A stretch of DNA of 64,000 nucleotides from Peribacillus alkalitolerans (GCF_010882125.1 NZ_JAAGVZ010000006.1:124001-188000), one strand, 5' to 3'; numbered from the stretch's first letter, positions 1-8,589 are shown. The notes: a model not told the origin generated them from the sequence alone. A program made the numbers and translations.

Positions 1-779
1 CTTCGATACTAGGCACTGCTGGATATAACCATAAGGCATTTATGCAAAAGCTTGATATGGTTAAAGAAGATGATGATATTGCGGGTATCGTAATCCGAGT
101 AAATTCTCCAGGCGGAGGCGTTGTAGAGAGTGCTGAAATTTACGATAAAATCAATGAAATAAAAAAAGATACGAAGAAGCCCATTTACATTTCAATGGGT
201 TCCATGGCTGCATCTGGTGGATATTACATTTCTGCACCAGCAGATAAGATTTATGCTAGCCCTGAAACCCTGACAGGTTCTCTAGGGGTAATCATGCAAG
301 GATATAATTATCAAAAGCTTGCAGAAAAATATGGTGTAGAATTTGTTACTATCAAAAGTGGACCTCATAAAGATATCATGAGTCCAACTAGGGAAATGAC
401 TGCAGACGAAAGAAAGATCCTTCAATCTATGATTAACAATTCATATGAACAATTCGTCAAAATTATTGCAGATGGAAGAGGACTTTCAACAAGCCAAGTG
501 AAAAAAATAGCAGACGGACGAATTTATGATGGTCGTCAGGCTAAAGAAATCGGGTTAATTGATGAATTTGGACATTTAGATGATGTCACTACAGCGATGA
601 AAAAAGACTTGAAGATAGACAATGCTATGGTGGTTAGGTATACCGATATGATGGGATTTGGTTCTTTGTTCTCTATGAGTGCACAAAAGGTGTTCGGATC
701 GGATTTGGAGATGGCAGGCTTAGCAAAGATTCTGTCTCAGCCAAACTCTCCACGATTAATGTATCTTTATGCTGAATAG
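1..779 (+). CDS. sppA: Signal peptide peptidase SppA (YteI), 3' part
   Basis: The window opens inside this gene; the reading frame is open from base 3, so the N-terminal membrane anchor is missing. SppA is a membrane-bound serine/lysine protease that cuts signal peptides and damaged membrane proteins; in B. subtilis it is linked to resistance against antimicrobial peptides. Counting from the first in-frame ATG (base 42), the NSPGGG oxyanion region is at residues 21-26, the nucleophile Ser58 lies in GSMAASGG, and Lys110 in KSGPHKD is the general base. The Ser-Lys spacing of 52 matches S147/K199 of the B. subtilis enzyme. The C-terminal MYLYAE ending is also family-like. yteJ follows after 12 bases, as in B. 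subtilis, so they are probably co-transcribed. Confidence 0.95.
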   Translation, partial: SILGTAGYNHKAFMQKLDMVKEDDDIAGIVIRVNSPGGGVVESAEIYDKINEIKKDTKKPIYISMGSMAASGGYYISAPADKIYASPETLTGSLGVIMQGYNYQKLAEKYGVEFVTIKSGPHKDIMSPTREMTADERKILQSMINNSYEQFVKIIADGRGLSTSQVKKIADGRIYDGRQAKEIGLIDEFGHLDDVTTAMKKDLKIDNAMVVRYTDMMGFGSLFSMSAQKVFGSDLEMAGLAKILSQPNSPRLMYLYAE

Positions 780-791
780 GGGGAAGAGAAC

Positions 792-1322
792 ATGAATCAT
801 GAAACAGAAATAAATCCCCCATCTAATGAGGGGACCCTAGAGCAAGTCAATAGCATGAAATATGATGGACAAAATCATATGGAAAATCAACATATTGATA
901 AACAACTTTTATATGCTGGTTTTTGGATGCGCTTTTGGGCTTATTGTATCGATTTGATTGTAGTTGGTAGCATTGATCGCATTTTAGTCAAACCTATTTT
1001 AAAAGCCTTGGATGTCTCCCCATATGCATTGCCAGTGTTTACGCCTTTGACCATCGCAACTGCAATTACCTTTTATCTATATTTTGTATTCATGACAAAA
1101 GGGTTTGGACAGACGCTTGGTAAAATGGTACTTGGGCTTAAGGTTGTATCTCTTAGAGAAGGAAACCCTACATGGGGAACTATTATTTTCAGAGAATTTA
1201 TAGGTCGCTTTATTTCAAAAACTACAGTAGTGGGTTACATTATTGTAGGGCTATTACCAAAAAAACAAGGTCTCCATGATATTTTTTCAGATACTACGGT
1301 TGTATTGGAAAGAAATCGATAG
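792..1322 (+). CDS. yteJ: RDD-family membrane protein YteJ
   Basis: 176 aa. The first ~40 residues are polar and variable; the RDD domain follows, with the Arg of GFWMRFWAYCIDLIVV near residue 45 and the Asp of the same helix, then a second membrane segment around residues 80-100 (ITFYLYFVF) and the GQTLGKMVLGLKVV motif typical of the family. RDD proteins are small integral membrane proteins; some have been linked to ion transport, but the job of YteJ is uncertain. It follows sppA by 12 bases and a hairpin terminator follows it, so sppA-yteJ looks like a closed transcription unit. YteJ has been tied to SppA function in B. subtilis, which fits the pairing. Confidence 0.9.
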   Translation: MNHETEINPPSNEGTLEQVNSMKYDGQNHMENQHIDKQLLYAGFWMRFWAYCIDLIVVGSIDRILVKPILKALDVSPYALPVFTPLTIATAITFYLYFVFMTKGFGQTLGKMVLGLKVVSLREGNPTWGTIIFREFIGRFISKTTVVGYIIVGLLPKKQGLHDIFSDTTVVLERNR

Positions 1323-1353
1323 TCCATAACGGCTTTGAACAATATGTAAAAGT

Positions 1354-1388
1354 AAACCTGCTGAAATAGGCAGGTTTATTTTTTTTCT
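1354..1388 (+). terminator. Terminator of sppA-yteJ
   Basis: AAACCTGC and GCAGGTTT form an 8-bp stem around an 8-base loop, followed by a run of T. Confidence 0.85.
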
Positions 1389-1428
1389 TTTAGCTAATAA
1401 TGATAGGCTGAAAGGCTGTGAAAATGGT

Positions 1429-2127
1429 ATGTATTGGTTTATTGCAATCATTTCGTTATTCATTATTATACTAATTATCATTCTTTTTACAAAAGTGACT
1501 ATAGAGGTTTTTTATTACCATGGCCAAGATAATGATCAGCTTACGGTAAGAATTCGAGCGCTCTTTAATTTGGTGAAGAAAAAAATAGATGTTCCACTTA
1601 TTAAGGTTGATGATAATTCTCCATCATTAGTGGTAAAGGAAAAGGTTCAAACAGGTGAGGATGACTCTAAGGCCAAAAAGAAGGTCCAGCAATTCACCCC
1701 TCATGATTTCATGGATGGACTTCATGATACAAGAGAAATGCTTACCCATATAATCGGCCTTCACAAAATTATTAAAAAGTTCCTTCGGACAGTTACTGTT
1801 CACAGCTTTCATTGGCACAGCATGATTGGGACTGGGGATGCGGCTATAACAGGTACTTTGGTTGGCGGTGCTTGGGGATTAAAAGGTGTCATTGTTGGAA
1901 TCTTAACTCGGTATTTGAGATTTCAAGTAAGTCCTGACTATACTATTACACCAAGCTTCCAACATGCCATTTCTCTAACGAAAGTTAATTGCATAATTCG
2001 GTTTAGAGTTGGAAATGCTATCATGGCAGGATTAAAGTTAATCCGTTTTTGGCGAGGTGGTAAACCGTCTTTTAAGACAAAACCATTATCGTACATATCA
2101 AAGGAAAGCAAGAATCCGACAGTATGA
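1429..2127 (+). CDS. ytfI: DUF2953 membrane protein YtfI
   Basis: 232 aa. One strongly hydrophobic segment at residues 3-22 (IIILIIILF) anchors the protein; the remainder is soluble and basic. The arrangement N-terminal anchor, charged linker near residues 60-90, then a conserved block ending in PLSYISKE fits the DUF2953 family that includes B. subtilis YtfI. The gene overlaps the region carrying the Shine-Dalgarno sequence of ytfJ, so both are translated from one message. In B. subtilis ytfI-ytfJ belongs to the forespore programme. No catalytic motif is visible and I assign no biochemical activity. The ribosome-binding site for the ATG at 1429 is weak. Confidence 0.85.
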   Translation: MYWFIAIISLFIIILIIILFTKVTIEVFYYHGQDNDQLTVRIRALFNLVKKKIDVPLIKVDDNSPSLVVKEKVQTGEDDSKAKKKVQQFTPHDFMDGLHDTREMLTHIIGLHKIIKKFLRTVTVHSFHWHSMIGTGDAAITGTLVGGAWGLKGVIVGILTRYLRFQVSPDYTITPSFQHAISLTKVNCIIRFRVGNAIMAGLKLIRFWRGGKPSFKTKPLSYISKESKNPTV

Positions 2128-2141
2128 TAGGAGGAGAAAGT

Positions 2142-2597
2142 ATGTCTGACAATCATCCGATACAAGGTTTGATGAGCTCTGCAATGGAAAACTTGAAGCA
2201 AATGATAGATGTCAACACCATAATTGGAGACCCGGTTGAAACTCCTGATGGTAGTGTAATATTAACAGTATCTAAAGTAGGATTCGGATTTGCCGCAGGG
2301 GGAAGTGAGTTTCAATTAGATTCAGAAAACGGTGACAATCAAAATCATTACAAACATCCATTTGGTGGCGGTAGTGGGGGCGGAGTCTCAATCACACCAA
2401 TTGCATTTCTTGTAGTGAATGGAAGTGGCGTGAAAATGATGCATTTGGATCAAAGCACACATTTGTTCGAGAAGATTTTGGATTCAGCTCCAGCAGCAGT
2501 GGAGAAAATTCAAGGAATGTTTTCCAAAAAAGATCAATCATCATCAGGCGCTTACTCTACTCCAAATATAGAACCTAAACAAGAATTAGATATTTAA
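2142..2597 (+). CDS. ytfJ: GerW-family sporulation protein YtfJ
   Basis: 151 aa. I place the start at the ATG at 2142, preceded by AGGAGGAGAAAG; an in-frame ATG at 2124 overlaps the ytfI stop but has no ribosome-binding site. The sequence has the family signature: an N-terminal MSSAMENLKQMIDVNTIIGDP block, then GGSEF near residue 55 and a Gly-rich stretch GGGSGGGVSITPIAFLVV around residues 73-92. YtfJ/GerW is a forespore protein needed in B. subtilis for normal germination, possibly through lytic enzyme SleB; its biochemical role is not settled. The C-terminal ~25 residues are low-complexity and variable. A strong terminator follows. Confidence 0.9.
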   Translation: MSDNHPIQGLMSSAMENLKQMIDVNTIIGDPVETPDGSVILTVSKVGFGFAAGGSEFQLDSENGDNQNHYKHPFGGGSGGGVSITPIAFLVVNGSGVKMMHLDQSTHLFEKILDSAPAAVEKIQGMFSKKDQSSSGAYSTPNIEPKQELDI

Positions 2598-2605
2598 AAT
2601 GTGTA

Positions 2606-2645
2606 ACCCATCGTTCAAAATATTGAACGGATGGGTTTTCATTTG
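2606..2645 (+). terminator. Terminator of ytfI-ytfJ
   Basis: A long stem, AACCCATCGTTCAA pairing with TTGAACGGATGGGTT, then TTTTCATTTG. Confidence 0.85.
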
Positions 2646-2661
2646 TTCACTCTTTTTTATT

Positions 2662-2948
2662 GGCTCTATTCGTATAGTTGTTGTTATTAGACTATAGAGT
2701 TTGTCCGTTGATTGCAGCGAGAGGCACCTGCTTTTAAGCGGTGAGGGAGGGAGCCTACTCGGCGATACCGCTTGTGGGGTCTTCCCACTTCCTCTTTTTC
2801 CCGCAGGACATTGAATATGCTTTTTCAAATAAACACCGCACGAAGGAAATGCGAATGCATTTACGAGGAGTCAAGTGCCCTCCACTACAATCAACTCAGA
2901 TAGTTAAAGTTAAATTACACAAAAAGCAACAACTTTGCGAAAACAGCC
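2662..2948 (-). repeat. MITE-like repeat copy R1, with nested cassette
   Basis: Copy of the repeat family also found at 4681, 16821, 20156, 21378, 38562, 44237 and (fragment) 59313; this one is reversed relative to 21378. The ends are imperfect inverted repeats: GGCTCTATTCGTATAGTTG at the left, and CAACTTTGCGAAAACAGCC at the right. The core reads TTGATTGCAGCG...CTACAATCAAC. A nested cassette (about 2804-2870) contains CACCGCACGAAGGAAATGCG. No protein is credible here. This element fills most of the 445-bp gap between ytfJ and tpx. Confidence 0.85.
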
Positions 2949-2975
2949 TTTTTATAAAAGGAATTAGTTAAATAA

Positions 2976-3004
2976 TTGCAAATTTTCATATGTAAGACTA
3001 TGAT
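2976..3004 (+). promoter_or_regulatory. Sigma-A promoter of tpx
   Basis: TTGCAA, 17 bases, TATGAT. It lies about 40 bases upstream of the tpx start, leaving a short leader with AAGGAGG. Confidence 0.65.
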
Positions 3005-3043
3005 TACACTGTACATATAGTTTATTTAAGGAGGAAATTATCA

Positions 3044-3544
3044 ATGGCAACTATTACATTTAAACAAAATCCAGTTACTTTACTAGGAAATGAAGTAAAA
3101 GTAGGAGATCAAGCTCCAGATTTCACAGTATTGGCTAATGATATGTCACCTGTGACTCTAGCGGATTCAAAAGGATCTGTACGTTTAATCAGTGTTGTTC
3201 CATCTCTTGACACAGGTGTGTGTGATGCTCAGACTCGTAGATTCAACGAAGCGGCATCTCAGTTAGATAACGTTAAAATCTTGACTATTAGCGTCGATTT
3301 ACCGATGGCTCAAAAGCGTTGGTGTGCAGCTGCAGGTATTGAAAACGTTCAAACTCTTTCTGACCACCGTGACCTTTCATTCGGAGAAGCTTATGGGGTA
3401 CATATTAAAGAATTGCGTTTATTAGCTCGTGCAATTTTTGTAGTAGATTCTAACGACAAAGTAACTTATGTGGAATATGTAAGTGAAGGTACGAACCATC
3501 CGAATTATGAAGCGGCTATTGAAGCTGCAAAAGCAGCAAAGTAA
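3044..3544 (+). CDS. tpx: Thiol peroxidase Tpx
   Basis: 166 aa, full family length. Tpx is an atypical 2-Cys peroxiredoxin of the cytoplasm that reduces hydrogen peroxide and alkyl hydroperoxides using thioredoxin. The peroxidatic Cys60 lies in the motif [14 protein letters not shown] and the resolving Cys94 in [10 protein letters not shown], the spacing seen in characterised Tpx enzymes. The start at 3044 has an AAGGAGG ribosome-binding site and its own promoter, and a terminator follows, so the gene is monocistronic. In B. subtilis tpx (ytgI) belongs to the Spx-controlled oxidative stress genes; I do not see a decisive Spx element here. Confidence 0.97.
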   Translation: MATITFKQNPVTLLGNEVKVGDQAPDFTVLANDMSPVTLADSKGSVRLISVVPSLDTGVCDAQTRRFNEAASQLDNVKILTISVDLPMAQKRWCAAAGIENVQTLSDHRDLSFGEAYGVHIKELRLLARAIFVVDSNDKVTYVEYVSEGTNHPNYEAAIEAAKAAK

Positions 3545-3561
3545 TCGTATACTATTATTAG

Positions 3562-3592
3562 AGAACCTGGCTGATGCCAGGTTTTCTTTTTG
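3562..3592 (+). terminator. Terminator of tpx
   Basis: AGAACCTGG, a short loop CTGATG, CCAGGTTTTCT, then TTTTGC. Confidence 0.8.
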
Positions 3593-3651
3593 CTTTAATC
3601 ACCTCCTGAGTATTACAATAAAGAACAGAATGAAAATGCCAGGAGGAGAAA

Positions 3652-4641
3652 ATGGATAAATTCCTAACAGTTGAACAATTATTTCAATTATTTGATTCAA
3701 CATCTATCACATTACAAGAAGAATTGGATTGTACATACCTAGAAGCTTTAGCCGAAAGTGGAGAAAACTTATTCCATGGAGAAGTCATCCAAGATGAATT
3801 GAGTGAAGTCACTAAGAAAAGATTAGCGAAACAATATGCAGAAATAAATTTAGGAAAATATAGTAGGGAAGACATCCGAAAAGGATATCAGCTTGCGATC
3901 TTAAAAGGGATGCAGGAAAACGTTCAACCAAATCATCAAATGACCCCTGATTCAATGGGGATGTTTATTGGATACCTCATAGGAAAGTTAACAAAAGGAC
4001 AGCCAACCTTTTCACTCTTGGACCCTGCTGTCGGAACAGGAAATCTATTATTCACTGTGATGAATGCATTGCCTGATAAAAAGATTCAAAGCTATGGTTC
4101 AGATGTGGACGAGGTGCTTGTAAGGCTGGCATATATCGGAGCCAATTTGCTTGAGCATTCTGTTCAATTTTTTAATCAAGATAGCTTAGAGCCTTTATTT
4201 GTAGATCCTGTGGATATTGTAGTATCAGATTTACCTATCGGTTACTATCCTAATGACATTCGGGCAAATGAATATGAGATCAAGGCAGAAGATGGTCATA
4301 CATATGCCCATCACTTATTCATTGAACAAAGCATCAATCATTTAAAGCCTGGTGGGTATGGAGCTTTCTTAATTCCAAACAACCTTTTTGAGTCTGCGCA
4401 ATCTCCATTACTCCATGAGTATATTAAGCATCATGCTTACATTCAAGGCATCATTCAGCTGCCTAATTCCATGTTCAAAAGTGAAGCAGCTGCTAAAAGT
4501 ATCTTGATCATACAAAAGAAATCAATTGAAGTATCCTCACCAAAAAATGCATTGTTAGTGCAATTACCTAAATTATCAAACCAAGAAGCAATGACAGGAA
4601 TCTTGGCAAAGATCGATCAATGGTTTGTGGAGGAAAAATAA
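3652..4641 (+). CDS. ytxK: YtxK, N6-adenine methyltransferase-like protein
   Basis: 329 aa. An N-terminal helical region (about 1-105) precedes a Rossmann methyltransferase domain. Motif I reads DPAVGTGNLL near residue 125. The position of the catalytic NPPY/F motif reads SDLPIGYYP near residue 194, so the first Asn-Pro is changed to Asp-Leu-Pro. A PGG motif and FLIPNNLFES lie near 240-250. YtxK sits just upstream of ackA, as in B. subtilis. Recent work on B. subtilis ties neighbouring-family DnmA to DNA methylation; whether YtxK is an active methyltransferase is unclear. There is no restriction or specificity subunit nearby, so it is not a restriction-modification system. The ribosome-binding site is AGGAGG at 3642. 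Confidence 0.85.
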   Translation: MDKFLTVEQLFQLFDSTSITLQEELDCTYLEALAESGENLFHGEVIQDELSEVTKKRLAKQYAEINLGKYSREDIRKGYQLAILKGMQENVQPNHQMTPDSMGMFIGYLIGKLTKGQPTFSLLDPAVGTGNLLFTVMNALPDKKIQSYGSDVDEVLVRLAYIGANLLEHSVQFFNQDSLEPLFVDPVDIVVSDLPIGYYPNDIRANEYEIKAEDGHTYAHHLFIEQSINHLKPGGYGAFLIPNNLFESAQSPLLHEYIKHHAYIQGIIQLPNSMFKSEAAAKSILIIQKKSIEVSSPKNALLVQLPKLSNQEAMTGILAKIDQWFVEEK

Positions 4642-4680
4642 TTTTGTCAATGAGGACTCGAAATTTCGGGTCCTTATTTT

Positions 4681-4943
4681 TTGCTATGTTCGTAAACTAT
4701 GTTGCTATTTTACAATGGAGTGCTTGATTGCAGCGAGAGGATGCTCGCTTTCCGCGGGGCGGGCGGTGAGCCTCCTCGGCGCTATACGCCTGTGGGGTCT
4801 CACCTGTCCCGCTGTTCCCGCAGGACATTGAATAAGCATCCTCGAATAAACACCGCACGAAGGAAATGCGAATGCATTTTCGAGGATCTCGCACCTTGCG
4901 CTCCAATCAAGCTGTATATTAACTGTTTGCTTTAACAAAACCA
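4681..4943 (-). repeat. MITE-like repeat copy R2, with nested cassette
   Basis: Second reversed copy of the family. Core: TTGATTGCAGCGAGAGG...CTCCAATCAAG. It holds the best-preserved nested cassette (4821-4887), whose own inner ends ATCCTCGAA (from 4838) and TTCGAGGAT (to 4887) are inverted repeats. Several overlapping ORFs run through this stretch on both strands; they are produced by the GC-rich repeat and are not genes. Confidence 0.85.
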
Positions 4944-5074
4944 ATTAAAAACCACAATCTTTTAAAAAAAGTGCATACTTTTTTCTTTAGAAAATTAAAT
5001 AGTCTGTGAATTGTGTACAATGAAACCATTTTTTTCGTAACGTAACAAGATAAAAGTCTTCACAAATACCGACT

Positions 5075-5089
5075 AATTTTCTAAGGATA
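5075..5089. promoter_or_regulatory. Possible CodY box upstream of ackA
   Basis: AATTTTCTAAGGATA compared with the CodY consensus AATTTTCWGAAAATT has four mismatches, within the range of known sites. In B. subtilis CodY and CcpA both activate ackA and the CodY site lies upstream of the cre; the same order is seen here. Confidence 0.4.
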
Positions 5090-5136
5090 TCTGGGTTTTT
5101 CTAATTGCCAAAAATCTGAATAAATTTACTTTTGAA

Positions 5137-5150
5137 TGTAAACGATACCA
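5137..5150. promoter_or_regulatory. cre site (CcpA) upstream of ackA
   Basis: TGTAAACGATACCA matches TGWAANCGNTNWCA at 13 of 14 positions. Its centre is about 56 bases upstream of the start predicted from the promoter at 5165-5193, the spacing expected for a CcpA-activated promoter. Confidence 0.75.
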
Positions 5151-5164
5151 AATTTACTTCCTTC

Positions 5165-5193
5165 TTGAAAAGCATGTTACACAATGATTAAAT
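5165..5193 (+). promoter_or_regulatory. Probable ackA promoter
   Basis: TTGAAA, 17 bases, TTAAAT. Transcription would begin near 5200. The weak -10 fits a promoter that needs activation. Confidence 0.5.
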
Positions 5194-5278
5194 GGGGAAA
5201 TGTAAGTAATGATAATAGAACTACTACTATACATTTATTTCGACTTTTCTGTAAGTGATATATAAAGGAGCGTAAACG

Positions 5279-6466
5279 ATGTCAAAGATTATTGCTATCA
5301 ATGCGGGAAGCTCTTCATTGAAGTTCCAGTTATTTGAGATGCCGAGCGAGAAAGTAATTACAAAAGGTTTAGTTGAAAGAATCGGATTGAATGATTCTGT
5401 TTTCACCATCACAGTTAAAGATGAAAAAGTAAAAGAAATCACAGATATCCCTAACCATGATGTGGCTGTAAAAATGTTGCTTGATAAACTAATCAAGCAC
5501 GATATTATCCAGTCATTCGATGAAATTGAAGGGGTTGGCCACCGTGTCGTTCATGGTGGAGAGGTGTTTAATGACTCTGTTATGATTACAGAAGAAGTGT
5601 TGAAGCAAATTGAAGAACTTTCTGATCTTGCTCCGTTACACAATCCTGCTAACATTACAGGGATTAAAGCCTTTCAACAGATTTTAAAGGACGTTCCTTC
5701 TGTTGCAGTTTTTGATACAGCGTTCCATCAAACGATGCCTGAGAGTTCATACTTATACAGCTTGCCATATGATTATTATAAAGAGTTTGGCATTCGTAAA
5801 TACGGTTTCCATGGTACTTCTCATAAGTATGTTTCAGAAAGAGCCTCAGAAATGTTAGGCAGACCAGTAGAGCAACTTCGCTTAATTTCCTGTCATTTAG
5901 GAAATGGGGCAAGCATTGCTGCTATTGAGGCAGGAAAATCAATTGACACCTCAATGGGATTCACTCCTTTAGCAGGTGTGACAATGGGGACAAGGTCTGG
6001 GAATATTGACCCGGCTTTAATTCCATATATCATGGAGAAGACAGGCAAGAATGCAGACGAAGTATTAGACGTATTGAATAAAAAGAGCGGTATGTTAGGG
6101 GTATCTGGATTCTCAAGCGATCTTCGAGACATTGAAATTAAGGCAGAACAAAAAAATGAACGCGCTGAGCTAGCATTAGAAGTTTTTGCGAATAGAATCC
6201 ATAAATATATTGGTTCTTATGCTGCCCGTATGAGTGGGGTAGATGCTATCATTTTCACAGCTGGTATTGGTGAAAATAGTGATATTATCCGAGCAAAAGT
6301 ATTAAGAGGCCTAGAATTCATGGGCGTATACTGGGATCCTGCCCTTAATAAAACAAGGGGTGAGGAAGCATTCATTAGTTATCCACATTCTCCAGTCAAA
6401 GTAATGGTCATCCCTACAAATGAAGAAGTCATGATTGCACGTGACGTTCAAAGATTAACTAAATAA
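5279..6466 (+). CDS. ackA: Acetate kinase AckA
   Basis: 395 aa, complete. AckA converts acetyl phosphate and ADP to acetate and ATP, the last step of acetate overflow. N-terminal [12 protein letters not shown] (residues 7-18) is the acetokinase signature 1; [11 protein letters not shown] near residue 83 holds the substrate-binding Arg; [10 protein letters not shown] carries the catalytic Asp; [10 protein letters not shown] is signature 2; the adenosine fold continues to FTAGIGENS. The start ATG at 5279 has AGGAG eight bases upstream. The gene stands alone between its CcpA/CodY-type control region and a terminator, in line with known activation by excess glucose and amino acids. Confidence 0.98.
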   Translation: MSKIIAINAGSSSLKFQLFEMPSEKVITKGLVERIGLNDSVFTITVKDEKVKEITDIPNHDVAVKMLLDKLIKHDIIQSFDEIEGVGHRVVHGGEVFNDSVMITEEVLKQIEELSDLAPLHNPANITGIKAFQQILKDVPSVAVFDTAFHQTMPESSYLYSLPYDYYKEFGIRKYGFHGTSHKYVSERASEMLGRPVEQLRLISCHLGNGASIAAIEAGKSIDTSMGFTPLAGVTMGTRSGNIDPALIPYIMEKTGKNADEVLDVLNKKSGMLGVSGFSSDLRDIEIKAEQKNERAELALEVFANRIHKYIGSYAARMSGVDAIIFTAGIGENSDIIRAKVLRGLEFMGVYWDPALNKTRGEEAFISYPHSPVKVMVIPTNEEVMIARDVQRLTK

Positions 6467-6481
6467 TTTATTGCAAAAATA

Positions 6482-6525
6482 TAAGGGTTAACCTGAGTTT
6501 ATTTCTTGGGTTAGCCCTTTTTCTA
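6482..6525 (+). terminator. Terminator of ackA
   Basis: AAGGGTTAACC pairs with GGGTTAGCCCTT, followed by TTTTCTAT. Confidence 0.8.
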
Positions 6526-6598
6526 TACATTTCAAGCTATGTTATACTATTGGTAAAATATAAAAGGAAATGTATGGATAACGAAGGGGGATGTAGAT

Positions 6599-7432
6599 AT
6601 GTGGAATAAGCGTGAAGAAGAAGCCTGGCTAAAAATACAAAAATGGGAAGAACAACTGCATCAATATGAACCTTCCGAGTTTCAGCTTTTGTACGATAAA
6701 GGATTGGAAGCTAGTTTTTCCCTCCTTTCTGAAGATATACAAAGTCAGTTTTTTTCTAAGATGGATTCATGGTTATTCCATTTGCATGCACTTGTTCAAA
6801 ACTCTCAATTTCAACAGGATGCTCGGGATAGAATTCTTTCATCTGCAAGAGTATTCCATGAAGATGTGGAATCAATATTCGATCTTCGTTATCTTTCCAT
6901 TGATAAATTAACTTTTATTGCGGAACAACAAATTGCTAAGCACAGATTATATTCCTTTACACAAGGAGGATTAAGTGGAATGGGGGGAACGGTACTGTTA
7001 GGGACCGACCTGCCCGCGATGACAGTCATTAACCTTCGAATGGTCCAATTGATTGCTATGAGTTACGGATTTGAAGTAAATACTCCATATGAGATGATGC
7101 TTTCCCTAAAGGTTTTCCATGCTGGTACTTTACCTAAACGATTGCAAAAGTACACTTGGGAAGAATTGATGGAAGATATAAAGACCAAAGAAGACCAATA
7201 TTTTTATCAAGGTAATGAAGAAATGACAAACATATCTTGGCTTGAGCAGCCGATGAAGCAAATACTAAAAATCATGGCTATCACTGCCCTAAAGAAAAAG
7301 AAATTCCAAGGGTTACCTCTCATAAGTATGGCGATTGGAGCGGGAAGCAATTATCAGATGACAAGAAGGGTAAGTGAGTTTGCTCATATTTTTTATCAGT
7401 ATAGATTTCTGGAAGGGAAAAAGAATCTATGA
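6599..7432 (+). CDS. EcsC-family protein
   Basis: 277 aa. The central block GGLSGMGGTVLLGTDLPA near residues 123-140 followed by a hydrophobic helix and MAIGAGSNYQMTRRVSEFA near 243-261 is the signature of the EcsC family. EcsC itself is the third protein of the B. subtilis Ecs ABC exporter operon, but this copy has no transporter genes beside it; it lies between ackA and moaB. No enzymatic function is established for the family. It reads into moaB with a 4-base ATGA overlap, so the two are co-translated. Ribosome-binding site: GAAGGGGG before the ATG at 6599. Confidence 0.85.
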   Translation: MWNKREEEAWLKIQKWEEQLHQYEPSEFQLLYDKGLEASFSLLSEDIQSQFFSKMDSWLFHLHALVQNSQFQQDARDRILSSARVFHEDVESIFDLRYLSIDKLTFIAEQQIAKHRLYSFTQGGLSGMGGTVLLGTDLPAMTVINLRMVQLIAMSYGFEVNTPYEMMLSLKVFHAGTLPKRLQKYTWEELMEDIKTKEDQYFYQGNEEMTNISWLEQPMKQILKIMAITALKKKKFQGLPLISMAIGAGSNYQMTRRVSEFAHIFYQYRFLEGKKNL

Positions 7433-7944
7433 GTTTTATAGATCATAAAAAGGATGCTCCGGAATCTGTAGGATGTATGATTATAACGGTTAGTGATACC
7501 CGTACGGATGCAACTGATAAAAGTGGAAAATTGATGTGGGATCTCTTGGAGGTAGAAGGTCATAAAATCATTCTTTATCAAATCGTGAAGGATGATCAAC
7601 AGTCAATAAAGGATGCGATTATAGCAGGCTGTGAACATCCACAAGTGGAAGTCATCCTTACAAATGGTGGGACTGGGATCTCGAAACGGGATGTAACCAT
7701 CGAAACCGTCCAATCCATTATGAGCAAGGAAATGGTCGGCTTTGGAGAAATTTTTCGAATGCTTAGCTATACAGAAGACATTGGATCAGCTGCGATTTTG
7801 TCACGTGCAATTGCAGGCATTGTCCATGATAAAGCAATTTTTTCCACTCCAGGATCAACTGGCGCAGTTAAGTTAGCGATGAATCGACTGATCTTACCTG
7901 AGATTGGGCATGTGGTCAGGGAAATTAAAAAGGACCTTGAATGA
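7429..7944 (+). CDS. moaB: Molybdenum cofactor biosynthesis protein MoaB
   Basis: 171 aa. MoaB/MogA-fold protein that adenylylates molybdopterin before molybdate insertion. The domain signature is present: TVSDTRTDATDKSG near residues 20-33, the LTNGGTGISKRDVT loop near 77-90 that binds the phosphate, and the STPGSTGAVKLAM motif near 137-150. The start overlaps the upstream EcsC-family gene by four bases. In B. subtilis moaB also lies apart from the other moa genes, next to argGH. No other molybdopterin gene is in this window. A strong terminator follows. Confidence 0.95.
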   Translation: MSFIDHKKDAPESVGCMIITVSDTRTDATDKSGKLMWDLLEVEGHKIILYQIVKDDQQSIKDAIIAGCEHPQVEVILTNGGTGISKRDVTIETVQSIMSKEMVGFGEIFRMLSYTEDIGSAAILSRAIAGIVHDKAIFSTPGSTGAVKLAMNRLILPEIGHVVREIKKDLE

Positions 7945-7991
7945 TTTAAGACTACATATTACTTCGTTTCAATCATATCAACTTAAGATTC

Positions 7992-8020
7992 AAAAACTCG
8001 TCAAATTGACGAGTTTTTTT
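7992..8020 (+). terminator. Terminator after moaB
   Basis: AAAACTCGTCAA, loop, TTGACGAGTTTTTTT: an almost uninterrupted stem. Confidence 0.9.
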
Positions 8021-8095
8021 AATTCAAATAGTAAGTTGGAATCCAATTGCAAAGTGAAGAAAAGTGCTTATTGATGGATAATTTTTTTGTGACAA

Positions 8096-8410
8096 CTATA
8101 AGTGTGACTTTTCAGAAACTCCTTGATTCGCCCGATACCACAACCATAAATCATTAATGATAGAGGCATTTTCAGCAATTTCTGTATTTAACCTACATGA
8201 AACTTCAAAGTCTTTTTCAACAGAAAGTTGGGTCTGTTTTTCATCAATTATTTTTTCAATTTCTTTTATGCGATCTGGAATACTTCCTCTGATTTTTTCC
8301 CAATGCAAAAGCAAATGCTGTTGTTCATCCACATGTATGTCATCCCAGTTACGCTGTAAATCAGGAATGGTGATGCCGAGTCGCTCATCATAGATAAAAA
8401 ATTCATTCAT
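8096..8410 (-). CDS. Conserved-looking small protein of unknown function
   Basis: 104 aa on the strand opposite to all its neighbours, between moaB and argG. The start is well supported by AGGAGG seven bases upstream of the ATG. The protein is acidic, predicted helical and soluble; the N-terminal half holds WDDIHVDEQQHLLLHWEKIRG with several Trp and His, and the middle (about 45-75) is a Glu/Lys-rich helix suited to a coiled coil. There is no signal peptide, membrane segment or metal motif. I do not recognise the family with certainty. No clear terminator is visible downstream, where it converges on moaB. Confidence 0.7.
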   Translation of the reverse strand: MNEFFIYDERLGITIPDLQRNWDDIHVDEQQHLLLHWEKIRGSIPDRIKEIEKIIDEKQTQLSVEKDFEVSCRLNTEIAENASIINDLWLWYRANQGVSEKSHL

Positions 8411-8515
8411 GGATATTACCTCCTAGCGTACCGATTATCCATAATTGTACTATATTTTTGATAAACTGAATCATTTACTGAATATTTAAACTCTTAATTT
8501 CCTACACAAATCTTC

Positions 8516-8544
8516 TTGATTTTATGAAATAAAGCTGTTAAATT
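8516..8544 (+). promoter_or_regulatory. Probable argGH promoter
   Basis: TTGATT, 17 bases, TAAATT. A start near 8551 would place both ARG-box motifs in the first 40 transcribed bases. Confidence 0.45.
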
Positions 8545-8554
8545 TAACTCATGG

Positions 8555-8589
8555 ATGAATAAATATAAAAAAATATGAATTTTTATTCT
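8555..8589. promoter_or_regulatory. ARG boxes (AhrC/ArgR operator) of argGH
   Basis: TGAATTTTTATTCT at 8576-8589 matches the palindromic ARG box TGAATNNNNATTCA at nine of ten fixed positions. A second half-site, ATGAATAAATAT, begins at 8555, about two helical turns upstream. The pair fits a hexamer of the arginine repressor AhrC. Confidence 0.7.

Noticed and set aside
4625-4944. Several overlapping ORFs of 68-79 aa on both strands after ytxK
   Set aside because: They coincide with MITE-like copy R2; its GC-rich core has few stop codons in any frame.
5268-5281. A second cre across the ackA start codon (CGTAAACGATGTCA)
   Set aside because: Matches most of the consensus but overlaps the ribosome-binding site and start codon; more likely fortuitous given the better-placed site upstream.
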